NCBI RefSeq assembly: GCF_018143015.1
Contig: NC_054741.1
Location: 19,277,736 to 19,341,735, forward strand
DNA length: 64,000 bases
Direction: 5' to 3'
Origin: Lytechinus variegatus
Lineage: Eukaryota > Echinodermata > Echinoidea > Temnopleuroida > Toxopneustidae
In this document: one piece after another, positions 58,801 through 64,000 of the stretch
Layout: each line of letters begins with the position of its first letter
How positions within the stretch are numbered: the stretch's first letter is position 1
Notes under the pieces: model-generated
What the model saw: only the letters and a program-made list of their open reading frames with translations
Told to the model about the DNA's origin: nothing
The model's database searches: none
Position numbers and translations under genes: made by a program

Positions 58801-61304
58801 ATATAATTTTGAGGTATCAGATTGAGATTCGGAGTGAAGTTAATATAATACTGGATGGACGTCTAAGTCTTGAAGTCAGTCAGTCTATATGGATGAGTGT
58901 GGGTCTAGTATTCTATCGTTAGTGTTCTCTATCTCCAATAATCAAGAAATCTTATTTATATCATTTGTTTTGGGGTTGTAACTATTTTAGTTGGGAGTGA
59001 TCTAAACTTGATCTGATTGGTCTACACGTAACTGTCTATCAAACTTTCTCTGGTATATGGGGTGTGGTGATGCTCTGTGCTAATGACTGGGGCTGGAGTG
59101 TGAGTCATACTTCTTCCATGAAGTTAGCTGACGTCACTAAGGGTTGGTCTTTTTATGGTCAAGGCTTAGCAGTTAAATGGTATTGGGGGTTTGGGATTCT
59201 TTTAGATGACATTGGGGGAGTTTGTAAACAAGTGAGGGTGAATGACTGAAAGGATAACAGGAAGTTATATTCATACTACATAACATACTACATAACAATT
59301 TTAACGTTTCGCTTATTTCCACTAAACCCCGGAGGGGCCACTTACATTGACGAGTGGATACCATGCGCGACCAAAAAAACACGTAAAAAGGATGTCTTTT
59401 TCACGATAGGGCACGTTACGTACGTAACGTGATAAGGGTGTCAAAAACACAAAAATAATGAAAAAAGGGTATCTATTTCGCTAGGAAAATTACGTGTTTA
59501 GGGTCTAATTTGCGGGGATGATAAAACAAAATTAAAATGTTTTATAAAGGATGTCATTTTTGCCCCAACACTTCGTGTTTAGAGTCCGATTTGCGAGAGG
59601 TGTAGAAGTGGGGTCGTACTAAACCAAATAAGGTAAAGCCGACGACCGAAGGAACCGTAACAATAAAACATTCCTGTACTTGTTTAGGGGTTCATTTCAG
59701 GGAATATTTGCCAAGAGTATCGTTTTGTTTCCAATACTTGTTTAGGGTAGGGTTTCACACGCCAACTACTTGTTAAGGGGTTCATTTTCAGAATATGGAT
59801 ATTACGTGTTTAGGGTGCTTTTCGAGACCCCTTGGTCGCGCATGGTATCCACTCGTGAATGGAAGTGGCCCCCCGGGCACTAAACAGTGGTATGCACGAC
59901 TCAGTGACATGCAAATGAGACAGACGGTGATGTCCTTCACTCACTATTTCTTTTATTTAATTGTTTGAATTATACAATATTTCAGTTTTTATAGATTTGA
60001 CAATAAGGACCAGCTTGACTGAACCATCCTATAGTATTAAACAATGCTAATTCCATTAATCGTTGATTCACTTGGCAGTGAGGAGAAAATTAGAATATTT
60101 CATATAATAAAATACAAAAGAAATAGTCAGTGGATGACATCATCAGTCTCCTCATTTGCATAGCGACTAGGATGTGCATATAACTGTTTTGTGAAATTAA
60201 GCAAATATTTGAAATGTCATAACTTTCTTATTTTACATCCGATTTTGATGATATTTTCAGTGTTTTGCTTGTATTTTTCTCTTTTTATTCAATTCAACTT
60301 TTTGTAGGGGTGGACTTGTCGTTTAAAAAGGAGACAAAAAAGAAGCAGCAGAGAATAGGATGGATGGAAATTGAATACAATTTTTATAGAATAAGAAATG
60401 TGTTTTTAAATAGTTTTAGGTATGTAATCCATTTATACCTGTTTAAGAATTTTAAATTCCTTTTAACTTTTGTCTAAAAGTAATGCCACTTTTTTGTGGA
60501 AGTTAGGAAAACTTTATATTGTCGAATTACAGAATGATGGCATCCTGTCCAATTCATATTAACTCATTTTAAGATTGGTTTGACTTAAAAACTAATATTG
60601 AAAACTAGAATTGAATTGAATTGTATTGTATTTTTCAAATTATATGCCATTTTGAAAAGTGAGCATGTGCACAACCTCCGAAGATTTATCTAACATTTTA
60701 AGCCACAAAACCAGATATAAATATAATTTATCTCTCTCTGTATACTTTTGGGTGCGTAATGAGTACACTGTGAAAAATATTTGGGGCAGTAATTTACCCA
60801 ATGCGGGAAGCATATTGTCCAGCATAAGGTTGAAAATAAGCAGCAATTATTTTAAAATGGACAAAATTTTCATCACACTGGATTAATAAAAAATTACCTA
60901 AAAGAAAGGCCCAATGTTAGTGGACACATAATTACCCTCATGGAGCATTTTTACCCAATAATTTTAGAGTGTATTTATGACGTACGCACACAACTTCAAA
61001 GAGTAAGAAAGAAAACCTGACTTATATAGAGAAAACAATTTTAATTTCGTTGCTCTTTAATTAATTGGGACCAAATCATATCACCATTAAACTTTGTTTC
61101 ATTCATGATATTTCAGATGTAGCGTGCGCTTGTGATATGCACACCCAAGCCTTATCTCAGTTGTCCATTAACATCATATCAGCGGTATCTTCATTGCTCG
61201 GCGTTTCAATCATCCTCCACATAGCTGGTTCAGTATATGCAGCAGTAACTAGAATGAAGAGGAATAATGATGATCATCCTCGTTCGGAAAAGGATCGTGA
61301 TTAA
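46338..61304 (+). CDS. Trypsin-like serine protease, membrane-anchored, six coding exons
   Basis: Exons 46338-46407, 49029-49206, 50556-50824, 57170-57321, 57757-57934, 61117-61304; all GT-AG and in frame, 1035 nt, 344 aa. A signal peptide covers residues 1-19. Cleavage at R40-ILGG would activate the S1 chymotrypsin-fold domain. Catalytic triad: H81 (LTAAHC), D125 (DNDLALLKV), S226 (GDSGGP). D220 in ADSCQGDSGG is the S1-pocket Asp, predicting cleavage after Arg or Lys. C29 and C146 probably tie the propeptide to the protease chain, as in two-chain proteases. Five N-glycosylation sequons (N25, N95, N150, N160, N189). The last exon adds a hydrophobic segment at about 300-326 followed by RMKRNN and a charged tail, so the enzyme is likely a type I surface protein, like prostasin or testisin in layout. 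Orthology to one mammalian gene is not claimed. No break seen. Confidence 0.93.
46624..48098. mobile_element. Element with ~85-bp inverted ends in protease intron 1
   Basis: Positions 46624-46708 and 48014-48098 are near-perfect reverse complements (CCCTGGCGAAGGCATTTTCC, AGCCAAAAAGCGACTAGTGA). Between them lies mostly (TCTA)n/(CT)n microsatellite. Outer boundaries and target-site duplication are unresolved. Confidence 0.7.
46871..47760. repeat. Long (TCTA)n / (CT)n microsatellite
   Basis: Nearly 900 bp of TCTA, TCTG, TCTC and CTCTCT tracts; a further (TCTA)n tract is at about 48410-48590 in the same intron. The open frames across it are Ser/Leu/Tyr-rich low-complexity artefacts. Confidence 0.9.
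49636..50471. mobile_element. Tc1/mariner-type non-autonomous element in protease intron 2
   Basis: Terminal inverted repeats of roughly 190 bp: left CAGTGCGTCTCAG ... GACCTACCATTGTAAAGCTT ... TTCACGCATGAGTGA, right its reverse complement, ending GGATGCACTT. TA sits outside both ends (49634-49635 and 50472-50473), typical of Tc1/mariner insertion. No transposase frame. The right end is 84 bp from the exon starting at 50556. Confidence 0.8.
51057..51653. repeat. Inverted pair of tRNA-containing units
   Basis: Unit 1 (minus, 51057-51224) is the tRNA-like head plus a body. Unit 2 (plus, about 51456-51653) has only the 3' part of the tRNA (from GGGGGCCCGGG), then the same body (GGGTAGATAGCTCTGGGGAA, TTAAGCTACGTCTACCATTG) and a longer tail (AAAGAGTTGCCAAAG, ATGTATAGCTTCACACATTT). 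A minus-strand piece of that tail lies at 51389-51453, directly before unit 2. Confidence 0.8.
51154..51224 (-). tRNA. tRNA-like gene with UCA anticodon
   Basis: The 71-nt minus-strand sequence folds into a full cloverleaf: acceptor GTCTCTG/CGGAGAC (7 pairs, one G-T), D stem GTCT/AGGC, anticodon stem CCGGC/GCCGG with loop GTTCAAA (anticodon UCA), variable loop GGGC, T stem CCGGG/CCCGG with loop TTCGATT. A and B boxes are intact, and five T follow one base after the discriminator, fitting a pol III terminator. It lacks the long variable arm of selenocysteine tRNA, so it would be an opal-suppressor-type tRNA; the D and T arms look like tRNA-Glu. It is also the head of a repeated unit (see 51456-51650), so a SINE head or tRNA pseudogene is an alternative. 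Confidence 0.6.
51678..52771. mobile_element. hAT-type non-autonomous element in protease intron 3
   Basis: Left CAGGGGCGGATCCAGGATTT, right ending CTCTGGATCCGCCACTG; the termini are inverted. TATATATA lies at both sides, but within an (AT)n microsatellite, so it is only supportive. Interior is GC-rich near both ends, non-coding. Confidence 0.75.
52837..55011 (+). mobile_element. 5'-truncated LINE, L1/Tx1-like reverse transcriptase fragment
   Basis: Starts abruptly at DPLTPYLF, inside the reverse transcriptase, at the edge of a (TG)n tract. YADDMTIF is the catalytic Asp-Asp motif. The thumb region ([31 protein letters not shown]) and a C-terminal zinc-knuckle-like [18 protein letters not shown] follow. 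The coding run ends at 54598 and a 3' UTR ends in AAAACAAAAAAA near 55011. Two frameshifts, near 53110-53130 and near 53815-53830, split the frame, so it is dead. The endonuclease and the front of the reverse transcriptase are missing. Confidence 0.9.
55286..56071. mobile_element. hAT (Charlie-like) non-autonomous element
   Basis: Left CAGTGCTTCTCAACTTTTT, right ending GTTTGAGAAGCGCTG: the inverted CAGTG-TTCTCAA termini are typical of the Charlie group of hAT elements. ATCAAGAT flanks both ends exactly (55278-55285 and 56072-56079). GCGGCCCACC and GCGGCTCACC near the right end also fit this group. Part of the interior (about 55380-55620) matches 41745-42000. No transposase frame. Confidence 0.9.
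56558..57175. repeat. 313-bp tandem duplication across an intron-exon border
   Basis: Two head-to-tail copies starting GAATTCCGCGACCAAGACAA at 56558 and 56871. They share GCTCGCTCGCAACTTT, TTTCCGCCTCACACGCAGTG and ACTCCCATTTCTTTTGGCTC. The second copy ends in the true acceptor of protease exon 4 (57168-57169); the first ends in a copy of it, CTTTCTGCAG|TGCTTGGC, at 56851-56852. Confidence 0.88.
59328..59877 (+). mobile_element. hAT-type MITE, 'CCATGCGCGACC' family, copy 2
   Basis: Full-length partner of 43943-44497 in opposite orientation. Left GACGAGTGGATACCATGCGC, right GCGCATGGTATCCACTCGTG, capped by CCCGGAG and CCCCCCGGG. CACTAAAC flanks both ends exactly (59320-59327 and 59878-59885). 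Lies in the last protease intron. Confidence 0.92.
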
Positions 61305-61829
61305 AATGAACTCTTTATTCTTCATTATTCTTTTTCTAAGTAAAATTGTAGGTATCGGCCTGATTTTGTTGAAATTGTTGATGACGCCATCATTATGATC
61401 AATCTTTGGACCAAGTAGGCTTGTGTCGAAACAGAAAAATCAAAGAATAAGAACAAAGAAAGTTTGAAAAAATTCGGACAAATAATGAGAAAGTTTTGAG
61501 CATTTGAATATTGCAATCTCTAATGCTATGGAGATCCTCCCATTGGCAACACGGCAAGGATGTGTGATGTCACACATGAACAACTTTCCCTTTGATGGAC
61601 TATGAAATACCCTGAAAATGTGTCTTTTTGCTTTTTCGTATGGTGATACAAACTCTTTATCGATGATGTATTCTTTAAAAATCTGTATTACATGCCCTCC
61701 TATAGAAAGAATACATGTTCTACTGATAGATGTAATAAAAGAGGCAATTTAAGTGAAATATATACTAAAGAAATGGGGAGAGTTGTTCAAGAGTGACATC
61801 GTACATCTTTGTCGCATTGCCGATTGGGG
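61305..61829. other. Downstream of the protease stop codon
   Basis: Contains the protease 3' UTR of unknown length. No further gene recognised before the LINE. Confidence 0.4.
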
Positions 61830-64000
61830 GGTTAACATAGCATTAGTGATCACAATGTAATGCTATGAATTGGAAATTTAATAATACCCTATGCGACGAT
61901 GAAGTGTTCTGTTCTGAAATGACGAAAAATTTAGATCTGTGGATTAAAGATATTTCACAATTTGATGATATGAGAATAGGTTGGGAATTTCTCAAGTATA
62001 ATATTCGCCTATTTTCGCGTAAATACAGTATTGAAAAGGCACGGAAAAGGAAAGAAAGGCGAAGAGAACTGGAAAACAGGCTAAAAAGGTTGCAGTTTCT
62101 GTTGGATTCCGAGGGTGAAAAGCATGTTGAGGAATATAAAAAGACTGAAAGCGAATATGAGTCTTATTTAGATTATATAACACAAGGTATCATATTAAGG
62201 TCTAAAGCAAATTGGATGGAATTTGGGGAGAAAAATACAAAATTTTTTCTTAATTTAGAAAAAGGCCACAAAAATAAATCGTCAATTTTTAAGCTGAAGC
62301 AAGGTGATTCCATACTTACAGATATGAAAAATATTAATTCTGAAATAAAATCATTTTATACACAATTATATAAAAAGCCTAATGTCGACTCGAGGCAAAA
62401 CTCCTTATTCTTAGGACAAGAAAATATTCCAAAGTTACCCTCGGACGCCAAGAGTAAATGTGACTTGCCGTTAACGTTAGAGGAATGTACATCATCCCTA
62501 TTACTTATGTCAAAAAACAAGTCACCGGAAACGACGGTTTAACGGTTGAGTTCTATCGCAAATTCTGGGGTAAAATTGGACAGCTTTTGGTAGATAATCT
62601 TAACTACAGTTTTCAACAAGGTCAACTTTCTAGTTCACAAAGACAAGGTTTAATTACACTCATATCAAAGAAAGGTAAAGACAAAATGTTAATCGAAAAT
62701 TACCGACCCATCACTCTAGTGAATGTTGATTTGAAAATTGGCTCTAAAGCACTTGCAGAAAGATTAAAGAAAGTTCTACCGGATTTGATTCACCCTGATC
62801 AGGTAGCATTTATAAAGGACAGATTTATTGGAGAAGCTGTCAGGACAGTTAAAGATGCTCTTTTCTTTTCCGAATTGAAAAATATCCCCGGAATATTATT
62901 AAGTTTGGACTTCCAAAAGGCGTTCGATTCACTAGATCATACTTTTTTGTTGAATGTCCTCCGATCATTCAATTTTGGAGAAGGATTTTGTAATTTTATT
63001 AAAGTTTTATATACCAATTTAGAAAGTGCGGTAATGAATCGGGGTCTGTCATCGGTTATTTTCCCGTTGAAAGAGGTGTTAGACAGGGGGACCCATTGAG
63101 TCCTTATCTGTTTGTTTTAGCTATAGAAACATTTGCTATAAATATTCGTGAAAATAAGACAATACATGGTTTAAAAATATCTGACAATTTAGAATTGAAA
63201 TTGTCGATGTACGCGGACGACATAACGGTTTTCCTTTCAGACAATATTTCATTTAGACATCTTTTGAATACACTTCAGAATTTCCGAAAGGAATCATCAC
63301 TCTCTATCAATATTTTCAAAACAAAGGCAATGTGGATAGGAGCCTGTAAAGATAATCAACATTCACTAGAGAATATTCAGTTTGAGAAGTCTTTGACAAT
63401 TCTTGGAGTAGATATATCACATTCACCCAATGTTTTTTCTTTACAATTGCAAAGAACACTTGATAAAATTAGAGTACAATTGAATTTATGGAAAGCTCGT
63501 CATTTATCCTTAATAGGCAAAATACAAATTGTCAAAACCTTTGCTTTTTCGCAATTACTTTACCTTGCAAGTCTGTCAAAAATCCCAGATTATTATATAA
63601 AAGAAGTTAATAAGTTAGTTTTTGGGTTCATTTGGAACGGCCCTGACAGGATCAAAAGGGAGATACTTGTTAAGCAGTATGAAGATGGGGGGCTCAAAAT
63701 GATTTGTTTAAAATCTCTTTTACAAGTGCAAAAAGTCAAGTGGATACAGAGAGTTTTTACATCCAATTCTAAGGGATGGAAGATTATTTTGTTGACATTG
63801 CTTCAAAATGTAGGTGGTGACTTTATATTTCATTGTAATTATGATCTTAATATTTTAAACTTGACAATTCCTGAATGGTATAAAGATGTCATGATTAGTT
63901 GGAGCACAGTATTTCAGAAAAACATTAAAATATGTGATCAAATACTATGGAATAACAGATGTATATTACAAAATGGAAAATCTTTTTATAAGCCAGAGAT
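61830..64000 (+). mobile_element. LINE, L1/Tx1-like, reverse transcriptase region, runs off the right edge
   Basis: Begins near the end of an endonuclease domain (ISDHNVM, about 61842), then a coiled linker (WKFNNTLCDDE ... RKRKERRRELENRLK) and a reverse transcriptase: KSP-DGLT with EFYRKFW, YRPITLVNVDLKI, DQVAFIKDRFI, SLDFQKAFDSLDH, RQGDPLSPYLFVLAIE, YADDITVF, LSLIGKIQIVKT, FIWNGPDRIKREI, GGLKMICL. The frame changes near 62515-62530 and near 63050-63080, so two frameshifts disable it. Most of the endonuclease and any ORF1 are absent on the left. Related to, but clearly distinct from, the LINE at 52837-55011. Confidence 0.9.

Overview
The window is animal nuclear DNA: AT-rich, with intron-split genes, GT-AG splice sites, LINEs, and many small non-autonomous DNA transposons and microsatellites. 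Gene content (a TCF25 orthologue, a TCAIM orthologue, a membrane-anchored trypsin-like protease) together with the repeat families suggests a marine invertebrate deuterostome, most likely an echinoderm such as a sea urchin. The organism call is inference; the gene calls rest on exon-by-exon translation.

Layout. 1-7.8 kb: no gene recognised, with several MITEs and a GAT-type microsatellite. 7.8-23.7 kb: TCF25 on the + strand, 15 coding exons that join in frame to 695 codons. 23.7-28.4 kb: intergenic, rich in a roughly 0.5 kb MITE family. 28.4-36.1 kb: TCAIM on the - strand, six in-frame 3' coding exons; the first ~100 residues were not found. TCF25 and TCAIM are convergent. 36.1-46.3 kb: a repeat island with a tRNA-derived SINE head, a 15-bp tandem array and a three-level nest of DNA elements. 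46.3-61.3 kb: a six-exon trypsin-like serine protease gene (344 codons) with a signal peptide and a C-terminal membrane segment; its introns hold a tRNA-like gene, a LINE fragment, a Tc1/mariner-type element and several hAT-type elements. 61.8 kb to the right edge: a second LINE that runs off the window.

Function. TCF25 (ribosome-associated quality control) and TCAIM (mitochondrial matrix protein) are housekeeping-type genes with no evident joint role; the protease is probably a secretory-pathway, cell-surface enzyme. The most striking feature is the transposon record. Nine non-autonomous elements are bounded by 8-bp target-site duplications (seven exact and in unique sequence, one with a single mismatch, or lying in microsatellite DNA as noted), the hallmark of hAT transposition, yet no transposase gene was recognised here. 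A MITE appears to supply the 3' UTR of TCAIM, a 313-bp tandem duplication has copied a splice acceptor of the protease gene, and one tRNA-like sequence has a clean cloverleaf with a UCA anticodon. No retrovirus-like, LTR or Polinton-like element was recognised.
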